Under the pieces are notes generated by a model, which saw only the letters and a list, made by a program, of their open reading frames with translations, ran no database searches and had not been told where the DNA came from. A stretch of DNA of 64,000 bases from Bacteroidetes bacterium GWF2_41_31 (GTDB lineage Bacteria; Bacteroidota; Bacteroidia; Bacteroidales; F082): assembly GCA_001769215.1 (NCBI GenBank), contig MEOL01000014.1, forward strand, positions 62,001 through 126,000. The letters run 5' to 3'. Positions 8,201 to 16,772 of this stretch are shown one piece after another. A program made the translations under genes and the position numbers. The stretch's first letter is position 1; each line of letters opens with the position of its first letter.

Positions 8201-9457
8201 ATACCCCAAGTTGACCACTCCATCTTTTTTATCAAGGTATATAGGTGCAAAGATGATGTCGATTGCGCTGTGTTCATCGTTGGTTAATCCTTGTCGTTTT
8301 ATTTCGCTTAAGATTGCATCGTAATCCGGATGAAACAGTTTATGTGTTAAAAACTTGTCGTCAGATGAAGTATGGTTCTTATTGTTTTTTTCAACTACGC
8401 CATCGTGTTCGGTCGGGATAGCAATAAAAGCCACTATTTTTTTTGAACTTGCTTTGTTGTTGTTTAGTTTCCCCAACGCCTTAACAAAGAGATCGATACC
8501 TTTGTTTGAGTATTCATATCTGCCACTGGTCATCATTAGCAAAGTATCATCAGCATAGGTTTTTCCAGTCCGTTCAGAAGCTATTTTTAAGGCTTTCTTT
8601 CGGGCGGTGGTTTGCATTTCCTGAAAACGGGGGGCTTTTGGAACGAAACTCTCATCGAATCCGTTGGTGGTAATGATATCAGGAGTTCGTCCGTAAAACT
8701 GGGCACATTCACGACCTGTAATTTCGCTTACTGTGGTGAGGACGTCGGCTTCACGGGCCGCAATCGATTCAAGCGAGTGCTGTGCCGATATATTGAAGTC
8801 GCGTGCCGTTTTTTCGGGTTGAATCTTGGTCAGGTTTTGATATAAAAGCAAGCCATTTCCGGCAATAGAACGCCCCAGAGCCGTTGCATGGGTGGTAAAA
8901 ACGGTACTTACTTTTGGGTTATGGTCTTTCAGAAAAAGCACTCCGGCACCGGTCATCCATTCATGAAAATGAGCAACTATATTGCTCATATCCTGAAGTT
9001 GATGTTGTGTAAAGCTGTTGATTACCTGACCTGCAGCATAACCAAACATGGCAGCCTCAATATAATGCCATTCCCCTCGAATGGAATCCAGGTTATATTG
9101 CTCCCAAAAGTGCGCGAAAATGGTGTCTTTTTCCGGAAACAACGGAGTGAAATCGATGAGGATAACATTCGGGCTTCCGGGGATATTCCATTTCCCTGTA
9201 CGGACTTTCAACCCCTCCATAAAGGCAACAGCCTTCCACTCGGCAAAGAGACCCGGAATTTCTTTAAAATCAGGATTAGCAGCGGTTTGTTTCCAAACGT
9301 CAGGTCCAATTACGATATAGTTTTCCCCTAGTTTTTCTACCGTGAGTCTGGCTTTTGTCGAGATAACTGTGTAGATCCCCCCAATTTTGTTACAGATTTC
9401 CCAACTTGTTTCAAAGAGAAAATCAGGAGTGATTATTGTATTAGTATTAGATTCCAT
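5228..9457 (-). CDS. bifunctional glycogen synthase (GT3) - alpha-glucan phosphorylase (GT35) fusion
   Basis: A 1409-residue protein. The N-terminal ~560 residues are a eukaryote-like GT3 glycogen synthase, beginning LFETSWEICNKIGGIYTV and carrying the catalytic E-x7-E pair E436/E444 in EPWGYTPLESIAF. From about 580 a DUF3417 segment (LKELAYNLWWSWN) leads into an alpha-glucan phosphorylase of the short bacterial type (about 660-1250). The pyridoxal-phosphate lysine is K1164 in EASGTSGEKAVMNG; E replaces the more common M before it. A beta-rich tail (about 1290-1409) closes the chain. In relatives these are often two adjacent genes. One chain could therefore both extend glycogen from a nucleotide-sugar and release glucose-1-phosphate. 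It is the last gene of the glycogen operon, 160 bases after the GH57 gene. Confidence 0.9.
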   Translation of the reverse strand: MESNTNTIITPDFLFETSWEICNKIGGIYTVISTKARLTVEKLGENYIVIGPDVWKQTAANPDFKEIPGLFAEWKAVAFMEGLKVRTGKWNIPGSPNVILIDFTPLFPEKDTIFAHFWEQYNLDSIRGEWHYIEAAMFGYAAGQVINSFTQHQLQDMSNIVAHFHEWMTGAGVLFLKDHNPKVSTVFTTHATALGRSIAGNGLLLYQNLTKIQPEKTARDFNISAQHSLESIAAREADVLTTVSEITGRECAQFYGRTPDIITTNGFDESFVPKAPRFQEMQTTARKKALKIASERTGKTYADDTLLMMTSGRYEYSNKGIDLFVKALGKLNNNKASSKKIVAFIAIPTEHDGVVEKNNKNHTSSDDKFLTHKLFHPDYDAILSEIKRQGLTNDEHSAIDIIFAPIYLDKKDGVVNLGYYDFLIGFDLTVFPSYYEPWGYTPLESIAFNIPTLTTTFAGFGDWAVKNSSLQFKSVTVIDRQEGETDAAIVQIANTIEFFTGPYNQQENRKEIKQLFEKARWQSMISHYFDAWSEAIHRSEPRKSNLPPTPPTDTLLLKAQAYSDKPVWKKILVQNILPKTLKPLKELAYNLWWSWNDDASQLFANIDEEKWKKFDNNPVHLIESLSKDEIDKLTGDEAFLQVLEKVYARFEEYMSEAKNKPKEMVAYFSMEYGLHNSLKIYSGGLGILAGDYLKQASDSNKNLIAVGLLYRYGYFKQSMSVFGDQQAEYTAQKFTQLPLLPVRHANGEWVIVQLVFPGRNVSAKVWQVNVGRIPLYLLDTDTEENSAEDRSITYQLYGGDNENRIKQELMLGIGGVRMINSIGLEPAIYHSNEGHSAFIGLERILNLMKDPKISFEVASELVRATNLFTTHTPVPAGHDTFEEHLIRTYLPHYSDQFRISWHDFMGLGRFFPDNPLEKFSMSVLAARLSQEVNGVSRIHGRVSREMFQPLYPGYFAEELHVGYVTNGVHYFTWTAPEWQELFKNQFGEGFVQNQPDSKYWEKIYHVDDDVIWQKKLALKKRLINVIREKLKKDLTHRQETPQVIINALKDINETNLIIGFARRFATYKRAHLLFMNLERLDKIVNNPGKPVVFIFSGKAHPNDKAGQDLIKRIVEISKKKEFMGKVIFLENYDMILGKLLTSSVDIWLNTPTRPLEASGTSGEKAVMNGVVNFSVLDGWWAEGYKPDAGWAIEEAKTFANQQYQDELDAEIIYQTLENEIVKHYYNLNEQGFSSKWVSFIKNTIAQVAPHFTMQRMLEDYYTKYYNGLFARRNQLYGSDFAPATQLSEWKKKVKKAWDQIVIESLKIPDTSRTPLEFGKKFIAEIQLNIPGLDANDLGAEVLMGNKADEEVKTIKLKQELKVISSEPGKVTFGIEMMIHTTGIYDFTFRLFPKNELLKYRMDFPLVKWI

Positions 9458-9617
9458 GGATCAATTTCTTTCTATTGAATAGTGGTTTTTTTTAAACAAA
9501 GTTGCAAACATAAGAATTACCCGTCTGCCACCTGCATTCAAAATGCATTTTAAATAAGATGATCTTTAGGGTGTTCAATTTTAACCCTGATAACCAGCAT
9601 GTGAATAAACTTGCTGA

Positions 9618-11192
9618 TTATTTAATAAATGATTTTATTTTATCTTCAATAATTCGCTGGTATTTCCTGATTTCTGTTTTATTCACTTTCTTCAACCGGG
9701 TTTGAACTTCCTGAAATTGTTTATTGAATTTGACTCCCATATTGGGGATTATTTTGTCGATCAGCTCTTTTTCGGCATCTTTTAACGCGATAGCCAGGGT
9801 TTCAACATCAATTTCTTTCAGTACTTTTTTGATAGCAGAATCCGACATGTCTTTCATCTCCTGTATACTTACTCCGCGGGTCTTTTGCACCATCTTTTTT
9901 ATCTTTTCAGTAGCTTCATCTACCTTTTCACGTGCAATTTTCCCTGCTTTTTCAGTTACTATTCCGGCTGCATTTTTTAGCTCCATCATATCGCTCTCAG
10001 AAGATTGACCGCATTTTTCAACCTGTAAGATAAAATCACTTAACACATTCATATAGTTAATGAATGCTTCGTATGGAGTGCCGTAAGGGTTGAAGTATTT
10101 GTGAACATCCCCGTCTGAAAACCACTTGGTACACATGTAATAAAAGTGATCGGATGTTTGCAGGTACGACCATGTTTTTACCAAGTCAGGGTCATTGCAT
10201 TTCCTGACGGTTTCTTCAAGTGAATAGAGTTTTCCGAAAGCCTCATTCTGAAGGTCGTTACCTAGCCAGGCCGTTACATCCCGTTCTTCATCGGCCCATG
10301 AAATGGGATAAGGAACGTGGATGGCACCTACAGGTTGCAGTTTTTCATTTAGTTCATTTGGAGTAGCGAATTTGTATTTTCCACTTTTTAGAAATTCACC
10401 GGGCAATGCCTTCATAAAATCAAAAATACCCGTTTCTGCCCATTGGTGTTCGCCAAAGGTTTCATAATCCATAAAGAGATTGATGACTTCATCTTTTTTA
10501 TCCAGTTCATCGAACCATTTAACGTACTTGTCGGCAGTCAATGGGTAACCGGCCCAGCTTTTATTCGAAAAACGGAACGCGATATCATCACTCAGGCGAT
10601 AATTTTTTAATAACAATTTCAGGTCAGGCCGGTTGGCACTGTTGTACATAAAATTGGGACTTCTCCATCCCAGTATATGTTTGGCACCTTCGGTCAGCAT
10701 CAGCTTAAATCCCATGTCTGCTACCAATTCGCCTATGGCATCGCTATAGATGAGTTCCGTGTTTCTGAAAGTGGTAGGGGTGAAGCCAAAGAGTTTTTTA
10801 ATTTTTTCGCTTTGCTGGTTCACCTGTCGTTCAAATTCCTGCCTGTTTCGTAGTGATGCCAGGGAATGGGCATAAGTTTCCGTGAGGAATTCAACGTTTC
10901 CGGTATCGGCCAGTTTTTTAAAGCTTTTAATCACATCCGGTGCATAACTTTCGAATTGATCCAGGGCAATACCCGAAATGGAAAAACTCACCTTAAAGGC
11001 TGAACCGTACTCCTTAATCAGCTTTAAAAGCAAAGCGTTCATGGGTAGATAACTCTTTTCGGCAACACGCTGCATGATGAACTCATTCTCGTGTTCATCG
11101 AAATAGTTATGTTTAGCTCCAATATCAAAGAAGCGGTAGGTTCGTAAGCGAAAGGGTTGGTGTACCTGAAAATAAAAACAAATTGATTTCAT
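9618..11192 (-). CDS. GH57 family alpha-amylase / glucan-active enzyme
   Basis: A 524-residue protein opening with CFYFQVHQPFRLRTYRFF, the GH57 start motif. The GH57 catalytic pair is visible: nucleophile E146 in FRNTELIYSD and acid D242 in MDYETFGEHQW. The (beta/alpha)7 barrel covers about 1-300. The last ~140 residues are Lys/Glu-rich and helical, probably coiled coil, which is an extension beyond the minimal enzyme. It has no signal peptide, so it acts in the cytoplasm, presumably on stored glycogen or maltodextrins. GH57 also contains branching enzymes, so the exact reaction is uncertain, but no other branching enzyme is visible in the operon. It lies 48 bases after the GT4 gene and 160 bases before the synthase-phosphorylase fusion. 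Confidence 0.88.
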   Translation of the reverse strand: MKSICFYFQVHQPFRLRTYRFFDIGAKHNYFDEHENEFIMQRVAEKSYLPMNALLLKLIKEYGSAFKVSFSISGIALDQFESYAPDVIKSFKKLADTGNVEFLTETYAHSLASLRNRQEFERQVNQQSEKIKKLFGFTPTTFRNTELIYSDAIGELVADMGFKLMLTEGAKHILGWRSPNFMYNSANRPDLKLLLKNYRLSDDIAFRFSNKSWAGYPLTADKYVKWFDELDKKDEVINLFMDYETFGEHQWAETGIFDFMKALPGEFLKSGKYKFATPNELNEKLQPVGAIHVPYPISWADEERDVTAWLGNDLQNEAFGKLYSLEETVRKCNDPDLVKTWSYLQTSDHFYYMCTKWFSDGDVHKYFNPYGTPYEAFINYMNVLSDFILQVEKCGQSSESDMMELKNAAGIVTEKAGKIAREKVDEATEKIKKMVQKTRGVSIQEMKDMSDSAIKKVLKEIDVETLAIALKDAEKELIDKIIPNMGVKFNKQFQEVQTRLKKVNKTEIRKYQRIIEDKIKSFIK

Positions 11193-11240
11193 TGTTGGAT
11201 ATTTTTGTCGAAAGCTAATCCTTCGGTGGTTGTATTGATA

Positions 11241-12527
11241 CTATTTTAAAGGTATTGAATGATATACTTGATTGACTTCGTAGGCAGCGTTTTCCCATTT
11301 CAGGTTCTCAACCTCTACTTTGCCGTATTTTTTAAACATGGAGGATAATGCTTCGTAATGGCACAATCCATAGATGGCATCAGCCATTCCATCTACATCC
11401 CAGTAGTCCACTTTGAGCGCGTGACGAAGTATTTCAGCCACCCCTGATTGTTTGGAGATGACAACCGGTACATTCGACCGCATCGCTTCCAACGGGACAA
11501 TACCAAAAGGCTCTGAAACAGAAGGCATCACGAACACATCGCTTAACGCGAACATTTGATCAATTTCGCCCCCTTTAAGAAATCCTGTAAAGTGAAATTT
11601 ATCAGCCATATGCAGTTGTGCCACCCGTTCAATCATCCTGTTGAGCATGTCGCCTGAACCACCCATCACGAAGCGGACGTTTTTGTCTTTCTGTAAGATT
11701 TTGTAAGCTGCTTCAATGAAATATTCAGGACCTTTCTGAAAGGTGATTCTGCCCAGAAAAGTAACTATTTTTTCGTTTAAGGTACGTTTGACCTCGGATA
11801 ACTCAGTAAACAGACTGGGTTCTACTGCATTATGCACCGTGACTACTTTTCCGGGATCGATACCATACTTCTCAATTACAATGCTTCTGGTTAGGTGGCT
11901 TACCGTAATCACCCTGTCGGCAGCCATCATCCCTTCCCGTTCGATGTCGTACACCTGGGTGTTGATGTTTTTCCCTGACCGGTCGAATTCGGTGGCATGC
12001 ATGTGGACGACCAACGGTTTTCCGGATGATTCCTTGGCGGCCACACCTGCAGGATAGGTAAGCCAATCGTGCGCGTGGATGATATCAAAGTCTTCTTTTA
12101 ACGATAAGGCTGAGCCAATCAACGCGTACCTTGCCACCTCTTCCATCAGGTTGTATCCATACTTTCCTGAAAACTGATAGTCTTTCGAGAAAACATGGCT
12201 GGTGTATTTTTCACCCGATTTTTTGCGCTTTGAAATTTCACGTGCAAAATCCTCAGGTGCAACATAGGGTATAATATTAGAACCTATTTCGAGGTATTTT
12301 ATCCTCTTCCAGTATTCACGGTAGTTTTCATCTGTCTGGTCAAAAGGGATATCACTGGCATTGATCAAACGCACGGCCTCCTGACTTTCGTCACCATATG
12401 CTTTCGGGACAACAAAGATCACCTCCGTACCATGCTTGGCCAGTCCCTTGGTAAGTCCAAAACAGGCTGTTCCCAATCCGCCGGTAATATGTGGTGGAAA
12501 TTCCCATCCAAACATCAATATTCTCAT
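11241..12527 (-). CDS. GT4-family glycosyltransferase of the glycogen operon
   Basis: A 428-residue GT-B fold glycosyltransferase. The N-terminal lobe has FGWEFPPHITGGLGTACFGL, a starch-synthase-like acceptor-site start. The C-terminal GT4 lobe has VTFLGRITFQKGPEYFIEAA (the lysine of the RxxxxKG-type phosphate-binding loop) and SVSEPFGIVPLEAM, the E-x7-E motif. No signal peptide. In Bacteroidota this gene is typically placed between the debranching enzyme and GH57 genes; a role in making or priming alpha-1,4-glucan is likely but the donor is not known. It starts 46 bases after the debranching enzyme gene, in the same operon. Confidence 0.87.
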   Translation of the reverse strand: MRILMFGWEFPPHITGGLGTACFGLTKGLAKHGTEVIFVVPKAYGDESQEAVRLINASDIPFDQTDENYREYWKRIKYLEIGSNIIPYVAPEDFAREISKRKKSGEKYTSHVFSKDYQFSGKYGYNLMEEVARYALIGSALSLKEDFDIIHAHDWLTYPAGVAAKESSGKPLVVHMHATEFDRSGKNINTQVYDIEREGMMAADRVITVSHLTRSIVIEKYGIDPGKVVTVHNAVEPSLFTELSEVKRTLNEKIVTFLGRITFQKGPEYFIEAAYKILQKDKNVRFVMGGSGDMLNRMIERVAQLHMADKFHFTGFLKGGEIDQMFALSDVFVMPSVSEPFGIVPLEAMRSNVPVVISKQSGVAEILRHALKVDYWDVDGMADAIYGLCHYEALSSMFKKYGKVEVENLKWENAAYEVNQVYHSIPLK

Positions 12528-12573
12528 TTTTCGTGTAGTTTAATCATTAGTGGATTGTCCATTAGTGGGATTT

Positions 12574-14526
12574 TTATTGAGATCCTTTTATTTGATCCAG
12601 CATATATTTTATTCTAAGCAGTTCCGACACACTCCATGCCTGCGAAATGGCTCCGGCTGCCTTATGAGGCGGGTCGCCATCATACACTTCCGAAACACTT
12701 CCAATGCCCGCCTGGCTCATAACTTCTTCAAATCCATAGAATAAATTTTCGATGGTTTCGATGCCTGATTTGCCATACACTTTCAGATAGGCCTCAGCAA
12801 ATGCTCCTAACAGCCAGGTCCATACCGTACCTTGATGGTAAGCCAGGTCGCGATCGGTTTGGTTGCCACGATATTCACCTTTGTATTCATTGCTTTTTGG
12901 GGAGAGCGAGCGCAGCCCCCGCGGGGTGAGTAAATCGCTTTTTACCATGTTCACCACAGATTTAGCCATTTGATTATCCAGAGGACTATAGGGCATGGAG
13001 GCAGCAAATATCATGTTGGGACGTATATCCCAATTTTTATAATCATGTGTTGCAAAATCAGCTAAATAGCCTTTTTCTTTTGACCAGAAGGTGTCGATAA
13101 ACGATTTTTTAACGCGGTCAGGCATGTCTTTCCATTCGTTGACGAAATCGCTGTCCTCGGCTGATTCGGCCAATTCAATGCTGAATAGGAGGGCGTTGTA
13201 CCAAAGTGCATTTACTTCTACTGTATAACCTGTGCGGGGAGTGACAGGTTTACCGGCAACAATGGCATCCATCCAGGTTAAAGCCTGGCCGGGCTCACCT
13301 GCCCAAATCAATCCATTGTCATGAATTTTGATATTGAAATGGGTGCCATATTTCAGATGGGCCAGGATGTCTTTCATGGTTTTGCCATATTCCTTCCAGA
13401 TAGCTGCTTTTTTTTGTTGTCGCAAGCTAAGCTGTTGAATCGCCCAGAAAAACCACAACGAGGTATCTACCGAATGATAAGAAACATCTTTTCCATGACC
13501 TGCATTGGGAAATAAGCCATCTTTGAGCTCATTCACTAACGTGGTTGTCACGCTTTTGAACTTCTTATAGTCTTTTTGTGGCAGGCAAAGACCCGGGAGG
13601 GCAATAAACGTGTCACGGCCCCAGCGGCCAAACCATGGATAACCGGCTATCACTTCACTTTTTTTATTGTAATTGATGATGCATTCATCACCTGCATTCG
13701 TCAGGCAGTGAATATAACTATCGCGGGGTGTTCTTTTTTTTACTTCGGCAGTCCATTGCGCTGTAAGCGTTTCCGGATTTTTTTCTTCCAATGCCGCTGA
13801 AATCACAACGGATTCGCCTTTTTTTAGTTTGATGTCGAAATATCCGGGGACATATAAATCTTCGGTGCTTTCGTATCCACGTTCCAGTTCACGTATATAC
13901 TGGATGTCGTAATACCAATCAGGGACGTGTGTGTATTTGGCAGGTCTCGAAAATTGCATCGTCACCTTTGAATAGCCTTTGTACATCTGCCAACTTATGC
14001 CATTTTTAACCTCTTTGTATTTGGTGTCGACCCAGGTATTGGCTTTTGCCAAACTATGCACATTGCGGTAGGCCAGAAAAGGTTTTAGTCTGAAAATGAC
14101 AGGATTTGCCGTTTCGTCAAGGGTATACTTGATAAACAACCGGTCTTCATTCAAAGCAAAAATATACTCTTTGGTAAACATAATGCTTCCCATGCGGTAA
14201 ATCAGCTTAGGGTTTGGGTCGGAGTAAAACTCCCGCAGGTATTTATGCCCCTTGGGCTCGTAAAAACCACCGGGATACATCCTCATGCTTGTGTGGAACT
14301 CAAAATTATTATCGATGATTGTTTCGTCAATCGTTGAAAGCAGCACATGATTGTAATCATCAATAAGTGGTTGAGGAACCACAAGTAAACCATGATATTT
14401 TCTTGTATTGGTGGTAATGATGGTAGTACTGGCATAGCTGCCTGCACGGTTTGTTCGCAACAATTCACGATCAAGCGAAAATTTCAGGTTGATCAATTGT
14501 GTTTTGTCAAAATGTATATAACTCAT
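12574..14526 (-). CDS. glycogen debranching enzyme (amylo-alpha-1,6-glucosidase type)
   Basis: A 650-residue protein from the ATG at 14526; a further in-frame ATG at 14574 is rejected because it lies between the promoter -7 box and the conserved start MSYIHFDKTQL. The N-terminal domain (about 15-260) has TNRAGSYASTTI and TRKYHGLLVVP, typical of the bacterial GDE N domain. The C-terminal (alpha/alpha)6 glucosidase domain (about 280-640) has GYPWFGRWGRDTFIALPGL and GNQTDRDLAYHQGTVWTWL. The enzyme hydrolyses alpha-1,6 branch points left by phosphorylase. It is the first gene of the glycogen operon and the promoter lies directly upstream. Cytoplasmic. Confidence 0.92.
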   Translation of the reverse strand: MSYIHFDKTQLINLKFSLDRELLRTNRAGSYASTTIITTNTRKYHGLLVVPQPLIDDYNHVLLSTIDETIIDNNFEFHTSMRMYPGGFYEPKGHKYLREFYSDPNPKLIYRMGSIMFTKEYIFALNEDRLFIKYTLDETANPVIFRLKPFLAYRNVHSLAKANTWVDTKYKEVKNGISWQMYKGYSKVTMQFSRPAKYTHVPDWYYDIQYIRELERGYESTEDLYVPGYFDIKLKKGESVVISAALEEKNPETLTAQWTAEVKKRTPRDSYIHCLTNAGDECIINYNKKSEVIAGYPWFGRWGRDTFIALPGLCLPQKDYKKFKSVTTTLVNELKDGLFPNAGHGKDVSYHSVDTSLWFFWAIQQLSLRQQKKAAIWKEYGKTMKDILAHLKYGTHFNIKIHDNGLIWAGEPGQALTWMDAIVAGKPVTPRTGYTVEVNALWYNALLFSIELAESAEDSDFVNEWKDMPDRVKKSFIDTFWSKEKGYLADFATHDYKNWDIRPNMIFAASMPYSPLDNQMAKSVVNMVKSDLLTPRGLRSLSPKSNEYKGEYRGNQTDRDLAYHQGTVWTWLLGAFAEAYLKVYGKSGIETIENLFYGFEEVMSQAGIGSVSEVYDGDPPHKAAGAISQAWSVSELLRIKYMLDQIKGSQ

Positions 14527-14571
14527 TTTAATTAGGTTACAATAGTTATCAAGAAAAAATGGATTCCTTTG

Positions 14572-14579
14572 CAAAAGTA
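14572..14579 (-). promoter_or_regulatory. -7 promoter element of the glycogen operon
   Basis: On the minus strand this reads TACTTTTG, a perfect TAnnTTTG box 45 bases before the ATG at 14526. A weak TTCG lies 21 bases further upstream. It would drive the debranching enzyme, GT4, GH57 and fusion genes as one transcript of about 9.3 kb. Confidence 0.6.
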
Positions 14580-14776
14580 AAGCAATATAGGCAGAATAAA
14601 CGAATTAAGGAAATTTAACGGTAAAATAAACACCGTCATTTTTTTTTAATCACCAGGTTATAAAACTCTGGTAATTGATCGATTAGTTTACCTGACAGTG
14701 TTTACTACAGGTTCGGATTGTACCGGATTGATATTTGAATATTTTGAAATCGATTGCACCCTGAATTTCGGAAAGG

Positions 14777-14806
14777 TTGAATTCATGTAATAATAGTTTA
14801 TTTTTG
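14777..14806 (+). promoter_or_regulatory. promoter of the dCMP deaminase gene
   Basis: TTG at 14777-14779 and TATTTTTG at 14799-14806 are separated by 19 bases, the classic Bacteroidota -33/-7 layout, about 70 bases before the ATG at 14876. The rest of the 14527-14875 gap is AT-rich and holds nothing else that I recognise. Confidence 0.6.
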
Positions 14807-14875
14807 TCCCGAACCAGAAATTAAAGTTTATTTATTGCTTTTAAACAAGGTTGATGATGAGTAAGATCCGAGATA

Positions 14876-15289
14876 ATGAAAAGTAGAAAATTTGACAAGA
14901 GTTATATTGAAATGGCCTTCGTTTGGGCCAGGAATTCATACTGTAAACGCATGCAGGTAGGAGCGCTGATTGTAAAGGAAAACATGATTATTTCTGATGG
15001 ATATAACGGGACTCCGTCAGGCTTCGATAATCTATGTGAAGATGAGAACAACATCACCAAACCCTATGTGCTGCACGCCGAAGCAAATGCGATTACAAAA
15101 GTGGCCAAATCAAACAACAGCAGCAATGGGGCTACATTGTATGTTACCGATTCACCCTGTATTGAGTGCGCCAAGCTCATTATTCAAGCCGGAATAAAAC
15201 GGGTGGTCTATAGCCGTAAGTATCGGATTACTGATGGTTTGGATTTGTTGAACAGAGCAGGTGTCGTGGTTGAGCAACTGGAAATTTAA
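14876..15289 (+). CDS. dCMP deaminase
   Basis: A 137-residue zinc-dependent deoxycytidylate deaminase. The zinc and catalytic residues are visible: H67 and E69 in LHAEANAI and C95/C98 in SPCIECAK. The N-terminal CKRMQVGALIV and DGYNGTPSGFDN are typical of dCMP deaminases of the ComEB type rather than cytidine deaminases. It makes dUMP from dCMP for thymidylate synthesis. An ATG at 14852 is in another frame and stops quickly, so the start at 14876 is used. It stands alone, between the glycogen operon and a small lipoprotein gene. Confidence 0.93.
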   Translation: MKSRKFDKSYIEMAFVWARNSYCKRMQVGALIVKENMIISDGYNGTPSGFDNLCEDENNITKPYVLHAEANAITKVAKSNNSSNGATLYVTDSPCIECAKLIIQAGIKRVVYSRKYRITDGLDLLNRAGVVVEQLEI

Positions 15290-15513
15290 AAGCTGAAAAA
15301 AACCTAAAAATGATGGTGCTTCAGTAAAGGTGAACATTCTTATTTTCCTTTTTGTTTCATTTACAGGTCTCTATGGTGGCAATATGAATTCACAGAAAGG
15401 TCATACCATAACATCACAAATCCTTTTGGAATCATGATAAATATCGTTAACCATTTTTTGTTGACAGAATTTTATATCTTTACGGCTCAATCAATCACCA
15501 ACCATTTGAAGGA

Positions 15514-15735
15514 ATGAAAGGGATATTTAAAGTCATTATTTTAGTGTTAATTGTTGTTGCCTCAGGCAATTTTAGTTCATGCTCTAAAAAATCGGCCGGT
15601 TTTGCCAGTAGTACCAAACATACAAATGGCGGATCCTCATACGATCCCGCGGCAACCAAGGATCGACCCATTAGAAAAAAGTTTATTATCAACCAACAAA
15701 GGGGAACCATCCTGGGTCACAAAAAACCACTTTAG
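15514..15735 (+). CDS. small predicted lipoprotein, function unknown
   Basis: A 73-residue ORF with a convincing lipoprotein signal: positively charged MKGIFK, a hydrophobic stretch of about 14 residues, then the lipobox SGNFSSC with C23. The mature part is short, basic and low in complexity (SKKSAGFASSTKHTNGG). I do not recognise a domain. An AT-rich region with TATCTTTA at 15475-15482, a one-mismatch -7 word, lies about 30 bases upstream. The clear signal and lipobox favour a real gene, but its size leaves doubt. Confidence 0.55.
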   Translation: MKGIFKVIILVLIVVASGNFSSCSKKSAGFASSTKHTNGGSSYDPAATKDRPIRKKFIINQQRGTILGHKKPL

Positions 15736-15877
15736 AAGGGGACTGAATTCCGGATATCCCAACAATCATCAAATTCTCTAATATTAATTGATTATTAGTG
15801 GTTTGGGTTGCAAAAATAATCGGATAATATGAAAAGCGGCCAGGCAGTCAGAGCCACATTTTTTTTCGGTGATTTCG

Positions 15878-16081
15878 TTACCCGCCACTGATCAGGTGAA
15901 GAATCTGGACATCATCACCAGCCACTACATCAGCCAGGTTATATTCTGGTTTTTTAATCAACCGACCATTGATCTTGACCACCATCATCTTAAACGAATA
16001 ATTCTTTAATTTCAGGATTTCAGAAATAGTAAGTTTGTCAAAATCAAAAGATTCGGATCTGTTGTTTAATATAATGTCCAT
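15878..16081 (-). CDS. thiS: ThiS/MoaD-type sulfur carrier protein
   Basis: A 67-residue ubiquitin-fold protein starting at ATG 16081 and ending HLISGG. The C-terminal Gly-Gly is the site that is adenylated and then converted to a thiocarboxylate. Motifs VVKINGRLIKK and AGDDVQILHLISGG are typical of ThiS. A longer in-frame ORF to 16198 would overlap thiF and is rejected. Its ATG lies two bases after the thiF stop, so the two are co-transcribed. No thiazole synthase (thiG) or thiH is adjacent. With a tungsten/molybdenum enzyme region 10 kb away that lacks MoaD and MoaE, it may instead serve molybdopterin synthesis (inference). Confidence 0.82.
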   Translation of the reverse strand: MDIILNNRSESFDFDKLTISEILKLKNYSFKMMVVKINGRLIKKPEYNLADVVAGDDVQILHLISGG

Positions 16082-16083
16082 GA

Positions 16084-16665
16084 TTAGTCTTTTAGTAATA
16101 TTTCTAATACCGTATTGGCCTGCATGTTGGCAACAATTCCAACTTTTGGCGCAAGTGGAGGAAGTTGATCTGTGACCTCCCTTTTTTCGTCGCCACAAAT
16201 ATATAGGTTATCTAACTGTCGGCATCCGATTGAATTATTGTCGCCCCAACCAGCCACTCCCAGACCAACCACAAGTGGTGTTTGAGGCAGTTTGTCAAGA
16301 ACAGCTTCGATGATCATCTGTTTCATTTCAGCTTTGTCGAAGGCTTCAACAATGACATCACAATCCTTAAATAGCTCGTAAATATTGTTTGAGTCGAGCA
16401 TCAGGTCATGGGCTTTTACGCGAGTAGCCGGATTAATCAGGTGGATATTTTGCTGGAGGCAAAGCGATTTTTTTTTCCCAATTTGATGATAAAAAAAGTA
16501 CTGCCGGTTAAGGTTGCCTTCATCAATAACATCAAAATCGGCTATAATAAGTTTGCCAACACCAACTCTGGCCAATGCCACTGCACAATTTGACCCCAAG
16601 CCGCCACATCCGGCAACGCCTACCGTTTTGTCCTTAAGCTTCTCTTTAATCTGACTGAAATTCAT
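16084..16665 (-). CDS. thiF: ThiF-family sulfur carrier adenylyltransferase
   Basis: A 193-residue E1-like enzyme with the ATP-binding start VGVAGCGGLGSNCAVALARVG, the Asp-containing ADFDVIDEGNLNRQYF loop and the VVEAFDKAEMKQ segment. It is shorter than MoeB or full-length ThiF (about 240-250 residues) and lacks their paired zinc-binding CxxC motifs. The expected reaction is ATP-dependent adenylation of the C-terminal glycine of the adjacent ThiS. It has its own promoter at 16682-16711, which separates it from the metal-efflux genes upstream. Thiamine or molybdopterin sulfur transfer are both possible. Confidence 0.85.
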   Translation of the reverse strand: MNFSQIKEKLKDKTVGVAGCGGLGSNCAVALARVGVGKLIIADFDVIDEGNLNRQYFFYHQIGKKKSLCLQQNIHLINPATRVKAHDLMLDSNNIYELFKDCDVIVEAFDKAEMKQMIIEAVLDKLPQTPLVVGLGVAGWGDNNSIGCRQLDNLYICGDEKREVTDQLPPLAPKVGIVANMQANTVLEILLKD

Positions 16666-16681
16666 ACGGTAGCATTTTTGA

Positions 16682-16711
16682 CAAAAATATGGTTTTTTGT
16701 ACTATAACAAA
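16682..16711 (-). promoter_or_regulatory. promoter of thiF-thiS
   Basis: On the minus strand TTTG (16708-16711) is followed after 18 bases by TATTTTTG (16682-16689), a near-ideal Bacteroidota promoter ending 17 bases before the thiF ATG. Confidence 0.6.
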
Positions 16712-16772
16712 TGCAGCCATTAATATATCCAATTTATATGGAAGACAGGATATTGTTTTCGCCACTGATTCG

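Noticed and set aside
15878-16198. 106-residue version of the ThiS frame
   Set aside because: The first 39 codons overlap thiF in another frame; the ATG at 16081 gives a normal-sized ThiS.
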